64,000 nucleotides of DNA from Brachyhypopomus gauderio (GCF_052324685.1 NC_135212.1:8306778-8370777), one strand, 5' to 3'; positions 12,532 through 23,211 are shown, counted from the stretch's first letter. Made by a program: numbers and translations. The notes: a model not told the origin generated them from the letters alone.

Positions 12532-13190
12532 GGGCTACCGGGGGGGGGGGGGTGGGGGTGGGGGGGTCGAACGAAAGTTTTTGAGCGGGGAGGGGGGGGG
12601 TGGCGAACGAAAGTTGCATGTGCGAGTGTCAATTGCTAAGCGGGAAGACCGCTAGCAACCGCGGACAATCTATAATAGTAGCAAAATACATAAACAATGC
12701 AGCACTTTGGTGCATGGCGCTATAGTGAGCTATTTTTAAAACAAGCCCGCGGGCGACTCATGACGTGGGTGACCCCTGGTTTATTCAATATTGACGGCAG
12801 CCTAACTTTTTGATTGACAGCTAATTGAGCAATAGAACACGAGAGGGAGTGTTATCGTGAATATATGTACATGCCGTTACTTGACAACGCGGCCGCGGAG
12901 TGATACAGAGAATGAGAATACCGTGCTGTTATCACACATATCTGCAGGGTTAGAACACTTCTCAACCAGTCAGATTGTGAACTAACTGTTGTATAATTGG
13001 CGAATAATCATTTAGTGTTAGAAGGGGAGGGACAACTGTGAATTTTGATTGGACATAAATTTAAGTAGATTTCTCGATGGGACCAATTAGGTTTACAAAT
13101 TTATATGTAATTCATTGGACCTTTGGCGAGCTACTCGGAAAGGGGTGGCGAGCTACTGGTAGCTCGCGAGCGGCGTGTTGGAGACCCCTG
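12532..13190. mobile_element. hAT-like fragment with G-rich left side
   Basis: The right end CGTGTTGGAGACCCCTG at 13174-13190 is the complement of a common hAT terminus (CAGGGGTCTCCAAC). It is preceded by GAGCTACTGGTAGCTCGCGAGCGG, also typical of that group. The left terminus is missing, and the left side is an almost pure G tract (12541-12601). No transposase frame is seen. Confidence 0.5.
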
Positions 13191-14059
13191 CTATAGACTG
13201 TATAGACAGTTGTGCATCCTGCTTTCTGTAGATGGAACAAAGACCAGCCACGTTTAACAGATATTACACGTCACTGTATTCACATCACTGAAATTGTCCA
13301 ATTACATGTTCATGTTTTAGTGACTGACTGCAGTGTTTTTGCAAGACAGCAAAATGCCACTCTGATATGGCTCCATGCCTTTTCTTTGTTCCATTAACTT
13401 AATATGCTTAACCATATTGTAATGATCATGCCACCCCCATTGTCTGTCTATCACAGCCTCAGCTTTTTCCCTTCTGTGTTTTTTCATTCCCTGTATTCTG
13501 GTTACCTTTTTCCCTGCCCCAGTTCAGCCCCTCTTTCCAATAATGAGTTTCACCTTTGTCTCATCCTTGTCCTCATGTTTCCATGTATTTAAATCCCTCA
13601 TGTCTCCCAAGTCCTTGTCAATCATTGTTTGCTTGTCTCTCGTGGTCTCGTGGAGTATTCCCTAGGCTCGCTCTACCCCAAGATCCTGCCCTCTCTGTTG
13701 AGTTCTGTTGCTCTCCTCTAGTCTGTCTTCCCAAATGTTCTGTATAGCATTAATCCCGGGATTATACTGCCTTAGTTTGTGTTTTAGCCTGCCTCTGTTT
13801 GTATTTCATCCAGCTGAAAGCGTTCTGCCTTCCATAGGGATCCATTTAACCCAGCTGACCCACACAAAGCCACTAAATACACTGCAACTACACATGTGGG
13901 GTATTGGCTGATTAGTACTGCACTAATTCAACTTAACATAGCACTTCATCCTTTTGGCTGACTTGTGTCTGTGCCACTCGGTGCATCACCATGATGTTAT
14001 AACCTTGTTATAGCGATGTACTTGATTGGCTGAGCCGAGACGACTTCATAAAGAGGAAC
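13191..14059. other. Gene-free, pyrimidine-rich stretch
   Basis: Bases 13420-13910 are strongly C/T-rich on the plus strand, with GTCTGTC, CCTTGTC and CTCCTCTAGTC motifs like those in fish LTRs. No bounded ends or target duplication could be found, so a degenerate LTR is only suspected. Confidence 0.3.
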
Positions 14060-14411
14060 AAACATGTACCCCTACTGCAGTTTAGTGTGTATGGATAGTA
14101 CGCTAACATTTTATATTCTTCTAATAAATGTTATATTCTATAAACATGTACCCCTACTGCAGTTTAGTGTGTATGGATAGTACGCTAACATTTTATATTC
14201 TTCTAATAAATGTTATATTCTATAAACATGTACCCCTACTGCAGTTTAGTGTGCATGGATAGTACGCTAACATTTTATATTCTTCTAATAAATGTTATAT
14301 TCTATAAACATGTACCCCTACTGCAGTTTAGTGTGCATGGATAGTACGCTAACATTTTATATTCTTCTATTAAATGTTATATTCTATAAACATGTACCCC
14401 TACTGGAGTTC
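14060..14411 (+). repeat. 82-bp tandem array
   Basis: Just over four copies of an 82-bp unit (AAACATGTACCCCTACTGCA at its start, ATGTTATATTCTAT at its end), nearly identical. The array is interrupted by the solo LTR at 14417-14912 and resumes at about 14918-14968, so the LTR landed inside a pre-existing array. Confidence 0.9.
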
Positions 14412-14416
14412 ATTGT

Positions 14417-14912
14417 TGTAACGTAGCTCGCGCTACGGAGCGAGGAGGCGGACACAAACGCTGAGGAGAGCGAGATTTATTCATGAGAATACCAAACTCA
14501 GAATCGGACAAACGGGCAGGGGTCATAGCAGGCAGGCAATCCAGACATGAAACACTAATCGACATAATGAACACTAGGAAATGAAACGGGAAAACGCAGA
14601 ACGACTGAAACAAACAGAAGACACAGGGCAACTGGGCAGCAAACGGGAAGTACTCACGAGAACAGGAGGAACAACGCACAAAGCAAATGAATAGACAAAA
14701 TCACGGATAACCAGACTGGGGAAATACAGGGATATATGGACAACGAACTAACTAGACACAGGTGACAAGAATCAAGACACGGGTGTGGTAGACAGACAGA
14801 GACCGGGGCAACAAACAAGCAAGGCGGGGCTAACGGGCAAGGAACGACAGAATCACGATGACAGAGACATTGGAGCGACAGCGAGGAGAGGGGGGCGTAG
14901 CCATATGTGACA
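14417..14912 (-). mobile_element. Solo LTR (family 2) with exact 5-bp target duplication
   Basis: A 496-bp segment with TG...CA ends is flanked by ATTGT at 14412-14416 and 14913-14917. Read on the minus strand it has a TATA-like ATATATCCCTG and an AATAAA near the right place for an LTR, so its transcription direction is minus. No internal region or second LTR remains, as expected after LTR-LTR recombination. The proline/serine/leucine-rich frames across it are not genes. Confidence 0.85.
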
Positions 14913-14976
14913 ATTGTGTATGGATAGTACGCTAACATTTTATATTCTTCTAATAAATGTTATATTCTTACATATA

Positions 14977-16258
14977 CAGTCATGCCCGAAAGTATTCATA
15001 CCCCTGGCAAATTTGACTTAAATTTACTTTTATTTAACCAGAAATTATATTTTTGACTGGAAATGACACAGGCTTCTCCTAGGAGATAATACAATGATGT
15101 ACAAGAGGCATCATTGTGAGAAAAATATTTCTCAGTTGGTTTGTGGACAGTCATGGCTAAGACAAAGGAGCTCACTAAGGACCTGCGGCTGTGCATTGTG
15201 GCCGCTCACAAGTCAGGAAAGGGCTATAAAGCCATATCAAAATGTTTTCAAGTTCCAGTGGCTACAGGGCAGAGTATTATTAAAAAATACAAGAAGTTCT
15301 GCACTGTGGAAAATCTCAGAAGATGTGATCGGAAGCCAAAAGTGACACCTGTGCTGGCCGGGAGAATAGTGAGAGAGGTGAAGAAAAATCCAAGGATCAC
15401 CACCAAGGCCATCCTGGTGAATCTGGGCTCTGCTGGTGGCGACATCTCAAGGCAGACAGTCCAACGGACACTGCACACTGCTGGGTTCCACGGACGCAGA
15501 CCAAGGAGGACACCACTTCTCCAGAAAAGGCACACAAAATGCAAATTTGCAAATGCTCATCTGGACAAAGAAAAAGACTTCTGGTGTTCTGTTTTATGGT
15601 CAGATGAAACAAAAATGTAATTGTTTGGCCAAAATTATGTCCACCATTTGGTGTAAAAAACGGAAGCCTTCAACCCCATCCCCACTGTCAAACATGGTGG
15701 TAGGAACCTAATGTTTTGGGGGTGTTTTTCAGCCAATGGACCAGGGAACTTGATTGCAGTAAATGGCACCATGAAAAAAGAGCAATACATCAAGTTAGCA
15801 GACAAAAACAATGTTTTGCAGTGGCCCAGCCAGAGTCCTGACTTGAATCCAATTGAGAATCTGTGGAGGGAGCTAAAGATCAGGGTGATGGCAAGGAGAC
15901 GCTCCAACCTCAAAGAGTTGGAGCTCATCACTAAAGATGAATGGACAAAAATACCAGTGGAGACATGCAAAACGCTGGTCAGCAATTAAAGGAAGCATTT
16001 GATTGCTGTAATAGCCAATAAAGGCTTTTCTATTAATTATTGAGAAGGGTATGAATAATTTTGGACATGCCACTTTTTGTTCAAATGTGAATAAAAGCTG
16101 AGAAATATTTTTTCCCACAATGATGCCTCTTGTACATCATCGTATTATCTCCTGGGAGATGCCTGTGTCATTTCCAGTCAAAAATATAATTTCTGGTTAA
16201 ATAAAAGTAAATTTAAGTCAAAATTTGCCAGGGGTATGAATACTTTCGGGCATGACTG
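14977..16258 (+). mobile_element. Tc1/mariner element with long inverted repeats
   Basis: Inverted repeats of about 200 bp start CAGTCATGCCCGAAAGTATT at 14977 and end with the complement at 16258, flanked by TA at 14975-14976 and 16259-16260. The two repeat arms differ at only a few positions. The 1282-bp element encloses one transposase gene that is broken (see 15153-15989), so it could move only with help from another copy. Confidence 0.93.
15153..15989 (+). pseudogene. Tc1-like transposase, inactivated
   Basis: The frame starts MAKTKELTKDLR and keeps the N-terminal paired-like HTH region (IVAAHKSGKGYKAISK) and the second HTH (ITTKAILVNLGSAGGDISRQTV). It also keeps the first catalytic aspartate in LWSDETK and the third catalytic region in SQSPDLNPIENLW. 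Two in-frame stops follow LWSDETK (TAA at 15618-15620 and again near 15654). An in-frame internal deletion between KKEQYIKL and NVLQWP removes the block that normally carries the second catalytic aspartate. The catalytic triad is therefore incomplete. The choice of ATG at 15153 rather than 15141 follows the family's usual N-terminus. Confidence 0.9.
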
Positions 16259-16437
16259 TATATACACAAAATTCTTACATACATGAGGCTGAGGCTCAGT
16301 TGATCTTGAACAATTCTGCTTTTGCACAGTAGATGTAGCCCTCTGCTGCTTAGATTGGTAAATGCAAGGCTAATAGTTCAATATGATTTTAGCCAAATTG
16401 ATTTGAACTTATATGATTCTATATATTATATATCTCT

Positions 16438-16439
<2 letters not shown>

Positions 16440-16509
<70 letters not shown>
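16440..16509. repeat. (TA)n microsatellite
   Basis: Uninterrupted TA run of about 35 units. Confidence 0.95.
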
Positions 16510-16511
<2 letters not shown>

Positions 16512-17102
16512 CATTGTATTTCCACCATTTTGATCTTCAAAAGTTAAAAGGAAAGTCTTTCTTCTCCAAACTTTAAACATCAATGCAATATGAACTTTCC
16601 AGGAGCATCTGTCCTCTATAACTGAACAGATAACTGAATCCAAGTACTCATTCCTCCTGCATTACATTAGACACAGCACTTCGAAAGCTGCCTTTTGTTC
16701 ACACTGCTTTGCTGCTGCAGGGTTTATTTAATTTCATACATTAAAACTTTACCATCAGTAGACTCCAGTTTAATCCTGAGTGTTGGATTGAGGGTAACCT
16801 TAACCCTCATGCTTTTTGTTGCGTATACTTTGATTTACTTATTTCTTGTGAAACGTATGTCTTTGTAGACAATGTGAAAAACTCTAAATACATGTAAGTA
16901 CTAAGATGCATCCTGTAATTGTTAAAGGTCATGGGATTATTAATACATTTAGTTTCTATGTTTCTATAACAGCAATGTCCTATTCACCTTTAATTCTGTT
17001 GTTAGATGTTATTTGTTGCCAAGCTGCAAGTGTACTATATTAGAACCATGGACAAAGCACAATGACAGGCCATGTCAAAAGGCTTTCATTTATCATGCCA
17101 AA
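16510..17102. other. Gene-free stretch
   Basis: AT-rich DNA without recognisable genes or repeats. It ends in CCAAA (17098-17102), the left target duplication of the LTR element that follows. Confidence 0.5.
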
Positions 17103-17456
17103 TGTGACGCTGGTGTGTGCGAGGAAGGATGAGACACAACTAGCGTCTTTGCGATGCACACTTAACATTTAATGAACAAAAAACACGTAAAGTCCAGCAC
17201 TAGCGGAGCAAGCACGCAGACGCGATGTTTGCACAGGCGTGAACTTTAGACAAAGACGAGCACACGACACTGCGCGAACGCACATTAAATAGGTGAGTTA
17301 CACAGACCCACGTGACCTCGAGACAAGGCACAGGTGTAACAAACGAACACGCTCACAAACAACCCACACCCACGGAAGTACAAACATGGACATAGCAGCA
17401 CGCAGACGACGTCATGACACGCCCACAGGGAAGGGTCCGGAGCTGTCACCGTGACA
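17103..17456 (-). repeat. 3' LTR of element copy 1
   Basis: Ends TG...CA. On the minus strand it begins TGTCACGGTGACAGCTCCGG and ends ACCAGCGTCACA. It contains a TGACGTCG CRE-like motif, a CACGTG E-box, a TATTTAA box and an ATTAAA polyadenylation-like signal. Confidence 0.93.
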
Positions 17457-17605
17457 GAACCCTCCGCCAGGGGCTCGCTACTCCCGGAGCGTCCCGCGCA
17501 GCTGGGAAGCCCCGAACCAACACCGACGGGGCAGGTCCGGAGCCGCCGGGATCACGAGCCTCCGAGAGCCGTCACCCCCGACGGCGGGAACCGCCGCGAA
17601 CAGCT

Positions 17606-19033
17606 CTAGCACACCCTCCCTGGGAAGACAGGGGAGAAAACATTAAACAATGGCACGCTGACAAACACACACACTGGCATATGAAACACAAGAGGAACGA
17701 ACGGGAAAAGGAAATTAGGGAGACACAGGGGAATAGACAAACATATAGGGACAGGCAGCCATGGCATCGCTCCGGCTGCCTGCCAAAGCGCACATGGTGG
17801 CGCTATCCCTCCAGGGAAAGCAGGCTGGGCGGGCACGGCAGGCGGAACAGGCAGCGGAGTCCCTCCTGGAGGCGTAGACGCCGCAGGCGGTACAGGCTGC
17901 GGAGCCTCTTCAGTCCTAGGGTTCCGACTCCGCGCGTGCGTTGTGCCGCTCGGGGCTCCCGCTGGCCTTGCTCCAGGGGGCTTCCCTCGGGGAGCTTTAG
18001 TCCTCCCTCTGGGCGCAGCTGGAGTCCTGGCTTTACGCCGCCCGCCGGCTGGTGTCCACGGCGGCTCCAAGGGCACGTGACGCACCCACCTTGGAGCGCT
18101 GGCTACACCAGGACCCCCCTGCTCTCTTGGAGATGCCTTCGCCTCGCCCCCTGACGTCTCCATCTCCTCCTCGCTCTCGGAGACGCTCCGACCCAGCGAC
18201 ATGGATTCCTCCGGGGTCGGGCAGCGGGACCAGGCCATGCTGCTTGCCGCTGAGGAGGACCGGGGTACCTCCTTCTTGAGGTGCACAGTACTCCCCGAAC
18301 GTCCCGAGACGCTCTCCACCCCCTCGCTCTCGTCCTCACTCCCGAAGGGTGATGAACACACAGACGGAGAGCGGCTGGCGTCCTCCCCCTCTCCGTAGTA
18401 TACGGTAGGAGCCGAGAATACGGAAGGGGGAGGACTGACGTCGACCTCCACTTTGTGTCGCTCTGCGGAGAACGTGTGGCTGGAGGGAAGAGAGCTGGTG
18501 TCCTCATCACCCTCCCCATAGTCTAGAGTAGACTCGGAACACACCAATGGGGGGTATGCCTCGTCGTCTCCCTCCGCCTTGCTGTAATCCATGGTGGCTT
18601 CGGAACACTCCGACGGGGGGTAGGTCTCGTCCTCCTCCTCGCCTGGAGAGTCCGTTTCCCCGAACTCATCCTCGGGAGGGGTGAGGGACAAGGCGCCCGT
18701 ACCCACCAGAAATGGCTCACCGGTCTCCTCCTCCTCGGGGAAGACCGGGAGAAGTGCGCTGTCTTCCTCTCTTTCGCAGGTGCCCGTTGCACGGGGTGGC
18801 AGGTCCACGGACGCGGGGTTCTTTCTCTCCCTCCACACGCGGACCGCGGTCTGGCGGAAGTGTTCTGCCGTCTCTGCATCCTCTGCGTCCTGCGCAGCGC
18901 GGAGCATGTACGCGCAGAACGGGTCCTGCTCCATTGTCTGCACGGCGATGGGGACATCGCGCCGCCGCACTGGGGAAGTACCGTGGTGATGTCGGTTTTT
19001 CTTCCCCTTTGCACGCTTGGCGTATCCGGGCAT
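17606..19033 (-). CDS. ORF protein of LTR element copy 1 (475 aa, unknown function)
   Basis: I chose the ATG at 19031-19033 because the same MPGYA start occurs in copies 2 and 3, 20 bases downstream of the 5' LTR. The N-terminus is basic (MPGYAKRAKGKKNRHHHG). A roughly 250-residue middle part is very acidic and Ser/Pro-rich, with tandem segments such as YPPSECSEATMDYSKAEGDD and VSPPPSVFSAPTVYYGEGED. A basic Pro/Ala-rich stretch (RKARTPAAPRGRTKAPRG) follows. The last 50 residues are hydrophobic (CLSIPLCLPNFLFPFVPLVF, then a second segment). There is no CCHC knuckle, aspartic protease, RT or integrase motif. A divergent Gag-like or RNA-packaging role is a guess. The frame is open into the LTR upstream. 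No homologue is recognised outside this window. Confidence 0.75.
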   Translation of the reverse strand: MPGYAKRAKGKKNRHHHGTSPVRRRDVPIAVQTMEQDPFCAYMLRAAQDAEDAETAEHFRQTAVRVWRERKNPASVDLPPRATGTCEREEDSALLPVFPEEEETGEPFLVGTGALSLTPPEDEFGETDSPGEEEDETYPPSECSEATMDYSKAEGDDEAYPPLVCSESTLDYGEGDEDTSSLPSSHTFSAERHKVEVDVSPPPSVFSAPTVYYGEGEDASRSPSVCSSPFGSEDESEGVESVSGRSGSTVHLKKEVPRSSSAASSMAWSRCPTPEESMSLGRSVSESEEEMETSGGEAKASPREQGGPGVASAPRWVRHVPLEPPWTPAGGRRKARTPAAPRGRTKAPRGKPPGARPAGAPSGTTHARSRNPRTEEAPQPVPPAASTPPGGTPLPVPPAVPAQPAFPGGIAPPCALWQAAGAMPWLPVPICLSIPLCLPNFLFPFVPLVFHMPVCVFVSVPLFNVFSPVFPGRVC

Positions 19034-19040
19034 CTGTAAC

Positions 19041-19052
19041 GGCTCGTCTTTC
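19041..19052 (-). promoter_or_regulatory. Putative self-priming primer-binding site, copy 1
   Basis: On the minus strand the first 12 bases after the 5' LTR are GAAAGACGAGCC. They do not begin TGG, as tRNA-primed sites do. Ten of them (AAAGACGAGC) are the exact complement of GCTCGTCTTT inside the same LTR (plus-strand 19202-19211). That stretch begins 30 nt downstream of the TATTTAA box (19235-19241), where the RNA 5' end is expected. This is the geometry of Tf1/sushi self-priming; the function here is inferred. Confidence 0.65.
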
Positions 19053-19406
19053 TGTGACGCTGGTGTGTGCGAGGAAGGATGAGACACAACTAGCGTCTTT
19101 GCGATGCACACTTAACATTTAATGAACAAAAAACACGCAAAGTCCAGCACTAGCGGAGCAAGCACGCAGACGCGATGTTTGCACAGGCGTGAACTTTAGA
19201 CAAAGACGAGCACACGACACTGCGCGAACGCACATTAAATAGGTGAGTTACACAGACCCACGTGACCTCGAGACAAGGCACAGGTGTAACAAACGAACAC
19301 GCTCACAAACAACCCACACCCACGGAAGTACAAACATGGACATAGCAGCACGCAGACGACGTCATGACACGCCCACAGGGAAGGGTCCGGAGCTGTCACC
19401 GTGACA
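19053..19406 (-). repeat. 5' LTR of element copy 1
   Basis: 354 bp, matching the 3' LTR except for one base by eye. The TATTTAA promoter box lies at 19235-19241 (complement), and the predicted RNA start is near 19211. Confidence 0.93.
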
Positions 19407-20214
19407 CCAAAGAAGTCTGTCCATTACCTGGTCATAGAAACAATGCATGTCCAGTCATGATGCTTGGCTGCTGGGCCGACAAGTTCACATCAGCCTTAAT
19501 TCTGAAAAAAGGCTGGAGAACCCTTTGAGCCTCCAGAGAGATACAGCTAGAGAAAATATACAGTATATAGAAAACAAACATAAAACCCAAACCCCTAACC
19601 TAACCCAAACCCTAGCATAACCATAGCCCAAACCTCTAACCTAAACCCAAACCTCTAACCCCTAACTATACCTTAATCCAAGTCTCTTACCCCAACCTAA
19701 CCCCTAACCCTACCCTCGCAGCAGCCAAAGCACTGAGGTCCAGGCTTTCCTTAACACTAACCCTAACCCTTCCCTTCCCCTGAATCACCTGTTCCAGCTT
19801 TTCTATGGGGATACTGAGGCATTCCCAGGATAACCCAGAGATATAATTTCTCTAGAGTGTCCTAGAGTGATGCGCTTACCAGGCCAGTCCAGGATAAGAG
19901 AGCAGGAGCACTCACCTTTGGAAGGTTGGGTGGTACGAAAACTGTCCTGGTCAGGGAGCCTGTACATTATAAAAGACTGCATGTACTTACGTGTACTTAC
20001 AGGTAATGTCATCAATACCCATGGGTGAATGTTTACACAACTTCCCAAACGTGTACTTATGTGGGACATGTCCGGAAATTTTTTTGTCAGTTTTAACCTC
20101 TTAAGCTGTAATGTTACATTATAGGCCCAGAGGAGTTGCGTAAGTAACCCTTAAAGAAGAATTCTATTTACTTTGACAAGTTAAGTGTAAGTGTATATTT
20201 TTGTTGATATACAT
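19407..20214. other. Gene-free stretch with telomere-like repeats
   Basis: Degenerate CCTAACCC/CCCAAACC repeats run from about 19585 to 19770. The rest has no coding or transposon features that I recognise. Confidence 0.5.
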
Positions 20215-20690
20215 TCACCGGCCACTTTATTAGGTACACCTTGCTAGTACTGGATTCAGAACTGCTTTAATCCTTCATGGCGTAGATTCAACAAGGTACT
20301 GGAAACATTCCTCAGAGAGTCTGGTCCATATTGACATGATATTATCACGCAGTTGCTGCAGATTTGTTGGCTGCACATCCATGATGTGAATCTCATGTTC
20401 CACCACATCCCAAAGGTGCTCTATTGGATTGAGATCTGGTGACTGTGGAGGCCATTCGAGTACAATTAATTCATTATCGTGTAAGAAACCAGTCTAAGAT
20501 GATTTACGCTTTATGACATGGCGCGTTATCCTACTGGAAATAGCTATATGGGTACACTGTGGTCATAAAGGGATGGACATAGTCAGCAACAATACTCAGT
20601 TAGGCTGTGGCACTGACACGATGCTCAATTGGTACTAATGGGCCCAAAGTGTGCAAGGAAAATATCCCCCACACCATTGCACCACCACGT
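20215..20690 (-). pseudogene. Truncated Tc1-like transposase relic
   Basis: The left end GGCCACTTTATTAGGTACACC (about 20219) is a terminal motif of a common fish Tc1 group. On the minus strand the block near 20405-20455 translates as WPPQSPDLNPIEHLW, with the third catalytic residue. The frame is broken and the copy is cut off near 20690, so it is dead. A fragment with the same terminus lies at about 48207-48240. Confidence 0.78.
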
Positions 20691-21771
20691 ATTTGGCCAT
20701 CTGCTATCTGTTTATTGTTGCCATGGAGGCAATCCCCAGCCTCGTCTTGAGATCGCGGTGCGCGATTTCAAAATAAGAGCGGATAGCGCGATTGAAAAAA
20801 GAAAATCATTAAAAAAAAATTTTTTTTAACTTTTCAAAACAGCCTGCGGGCCAGAAATAGAGTATGGGGGCTGTAGCGACTACCACTCCTCATGGCAAAT
20901 TCCCTAATGGACCGGCACTTGGCCACTCAAGGAGTCTTAGGTGACACCTATGTTTTTGTTAAAGGTGGAGTAAATTTAATATAGACATGGTCTAACCTTG
21001 TCATAGCAGCTTACAAATTTGAGTGTTATTGTAGTTATTTTCTACAGCTCATATAGCTCATATCGTGGTTTGTTAGTCTACTGTCTGGTAGTCATATACT
21101 ACTCTGTAATAAAGAGCAATAAACCATCAATCAATGGCTCACCTCATCCATCAAATGGTAATGCTACAGGTTGGGTTACCTGTATTCAGCCACCCAGGTG
21201 AGCACAGCAAAGTGAGATCCTTACAAGAGAATTGAGGTATCATTATGTCTTTGTAAGAAGAGAACTAAGTGGCTAACAGACCTTCCATCTTATTATTGGT
21301 AAAGTCTTAAAGCTATAAAAGTCACTTTGAAGAGGTTATTACTCCACTGCTGGACCACCAAACATGCAAACATGGTATTACAAAACCATGGAATAATCCA
21401 CTAGAGCAACCGCCTAACCATTTGACAACCACACACTGCACTAACAAACCATTTCAGCTGGCTCCTTTCTACCTAAATTGGCCCCCAATCTGGATTAGTG
21501 GCCAGGGGGGCTGTGGCATCTCAGGGCCAACACAGACACACACATCATAAAAACCCAATACTACACCACCTTCAAGGAGAAACCAAGGTCATCACCACTC
21601 TCCTGTCTTGGAAACCTCAGGCTCTGGGAATGTGACTGGCCAACACACACCGTATTGGCTCCCTTGGTATGGTATGTCGTGTGCCTGTATTCGTGTTTGT
21701 TTGTTGTGCTGTTGTCGCTGCAGTTGTTGTTCTTGCCACTCACTCGTTAGCCTGCCTCCTGTTTCACCTGT
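20691..21771. other. Gene-free stretch
   Basis: No conserved gene. A short CpG-rich patch (GATCGCGGTGCGCGATTTC near 20752) is followed by poly-A/T. The small ORFs at 20629-21201 lack any family features. Confidence 0.4.
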
Positions 21772-21949
21772 CTCTCGTTTTCCCCTAGTGTGTGTGCTTA
21801 AACCCCACCCCCCTTACACCTGTTTGATGCAAGGTTTCTTAAATAAAAGAAAACGAGCAACTCTCGTTTTCCCCTAGTGTGTGTGCTTAAACCCCACCCC
21901 CCTTACACCTGTTTGATGCAAGGTTTCTTAAATAAAAGAAAACGAGCAA
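21772..21949 (+). repeat. 89-bp exact tandem duplication
   Basis: Two consecutive copies (21772-21860 and 21861-21949), apparently identical, both containing TTTCTTAAATAAAAGAAAACG with an AATAAA signal. Upstream C/T-rich sequence (21660-21771) suggests an LTR or 3'-end fragment whose R-like segment was duplicated. Confidence 0.85.
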
Positions 21950-22128
21950 TTACTTACAGTGATGGTGTCGATCGAAGGAGATCTTGTGGGAGACGCTGCT
22001 GTAATAGTGTCCAGTACTTCTCAACAGAGGCTCTTCAGAATTATCTTCTGCTAGGTATCCCTCTCTCATTCTCAACAGTCTATTCCTGAACTAATAAAGA
22101 TCAAATGTACAATCAGATATAACAATAT

Positions 22129-22513
22129 TGTGGCGTGGTGTGGTAGAAAGAAGTTGCAGAGAAGTCCATTCTCCAAACAGAACAGAGGTTTTATTGGTCT
22201 TTGTAATAAAACTGGCACTCACAGGCACAATCAGTATAACTCGAGGCCTAAATGAGGTACCCCTTGCACATGAAACACAGGGGGAGGTCATGACGACGGC
22301 AACGTTACACATACATGGAGGGGAAACTAAGATAATGCACAGGTACACAAAAGGATGGACCGGGGTGACTTAACTGATAAAACACAATAAATAATCATTA
22401 AAAACACTATACAAACATAAACATCGCATAATTAAACACAACAGGGCCGGGGCCGCAAGGGCTCATGGGTAATGGTGTCACCCTCCGGCACCCCCCATTG
22501 GCCCGACGCTACA
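22129..22513 (-). mobile_element. Probable solo LTR (family 3)
   Basis: A 385-bp segment with TG...CA ends (TGTGGCG...GCTACA) is flanked by ATAT on both sides (22125-22128, 22514-22517). An AATAAAACC signal reads on the minus strand. The 4-bp repeat is AT-only, so chance is possible. No relative lies elsewhere in the window. Confidence 0.5.
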
Positions 22514-23211
22514 ATATGTTAGGTAACATACTATTAGTCTAGGCAATATGTCAGAAATGCGAAACTAAACACTTGCAAATGAAACAAATAGCAGCAGCAG
22601 CAAAAATAAATAGATAAATAAATAAGTTTGTGGGTTACACATTCACGCGCCAAAAAAACGAAAGAACAGCAATTTGGTGTGAGAGCTGGTTGTTCTGTAG
22701 TAAAGTGAATCTGAGCGAGAGTAGAGTAAATTTGAGTGAGCAGATTAGCAGGACAATAACGTCATTCTCCTGCAGTCATACAAGATTCTAATATTTCTGG
22801 CTTCTATACCCTGGTCGGTTTGTCAAAGTATGAATTCTGAAGCTAAAAAGACACAACAAACAACAAAGTATAACCAGTTATATTTTAGCGAGTTAGCCAG
22901 CTAAGATAACTGTCTATCTATAGGCGCTACATCTAAACAATAACAAGGATAACATTCAATACAACAATTCACTCTTATGTCTTAAATTATTACTACATTT
23001 TTGCCCCAACCATCTCTCAGAAATGAAAAACAAAAACATTATAGACTTAATCTGTAGAACAACTGGTGATGTTACGAGTTAAAAGTGTTTAGTTTCGTTT
23101 CTCGGGAAATAACCCCGAGTGAGACTTCCGTAAAGCGGGTATGGCGTAGATAAGCCCAAGAAACTCCACGTCTCTACAGCTGGATCACAGATCACTTCAG
23201 TCTCAATAACC
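22514..23211 (+). promoter_or_regulatory. Upstream region of PARP12-like gene A
   Basis: The 700 bp before the ATG contain no TATA box that I can assign. They hold an IRF-type motif with an overlapping GAS-like motif (see 23091-23108), followed by a moderately GC-rich leader. Transcription probably starts between 23110 and 23190, but this cannot be fixed from sequence. Confidence 0.4.
23091..23108 (-). promoter_or_regulatory. IRF/ISRE-like and GAS-like motifs
   Basis: The complement of 23091-23103 reads GAGAAACGAAACT. It contains the IRF core AANNGAAA and matches the ISRE consensus GAAANNGAAACT with two mismatches. TTCTCGGGAA at 23099-23108 fits the STAT pattern TTCN2-4GAA. They lie about 105-120 bp before the start codon, a sensible position for an interferon-induced PARP gene. 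Confidence 0.5.

Larger units (their letters stand above)
17103..19406 (-). mobile_element. Self-primed-type non-autonomous LTR element, copy 1 (complete)
   Basis: Two 354-bp direct LTRs (17103-17456 and 19053-19406) enclose one long minus-strand ORF. The 5-bp direct repeats CCAAA at 17098-17102 and 19407-19411 show a single insertion event. By eye the LTRs differ at one site (about 17190), so the copy is young. On the minus strand the order is 5' LTR, primer-like site, ORF, about 150 bp of 3' leader, then 3' LTR. At 2.3 kb it has no room for pol, and no RT or integrase motif is visible, so movement must depend on proteins supplied in trans. Two relatives lie at 28468-29924 and 33792-35921. 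Confidence 0.92.

Noticed and set aside
14060..14411. Possible CRISPR-like array
   Set aside because: Units are directly adjacent with no unique spacers, and the context is a vertebrate genome.
15094..15345. 83-codon ORF and the minus-strand frames across the Tc1 element
   Set aside because: Out of frame with the recognised transposase.
17414..18154. 246-codon plus-strand ORF and other frames opposite the element ORF (also 28695-29369)
   Set aside because: They are antisense shadows of the GC-rich acidic-repeat ORF.
19034..19052. Conventional tRNA primer-binding site after the 5' LTR
   Set aside because: The sequence starts GAAAG rather than TGG, and no 3' tRNA complement could be recognised in any copy.
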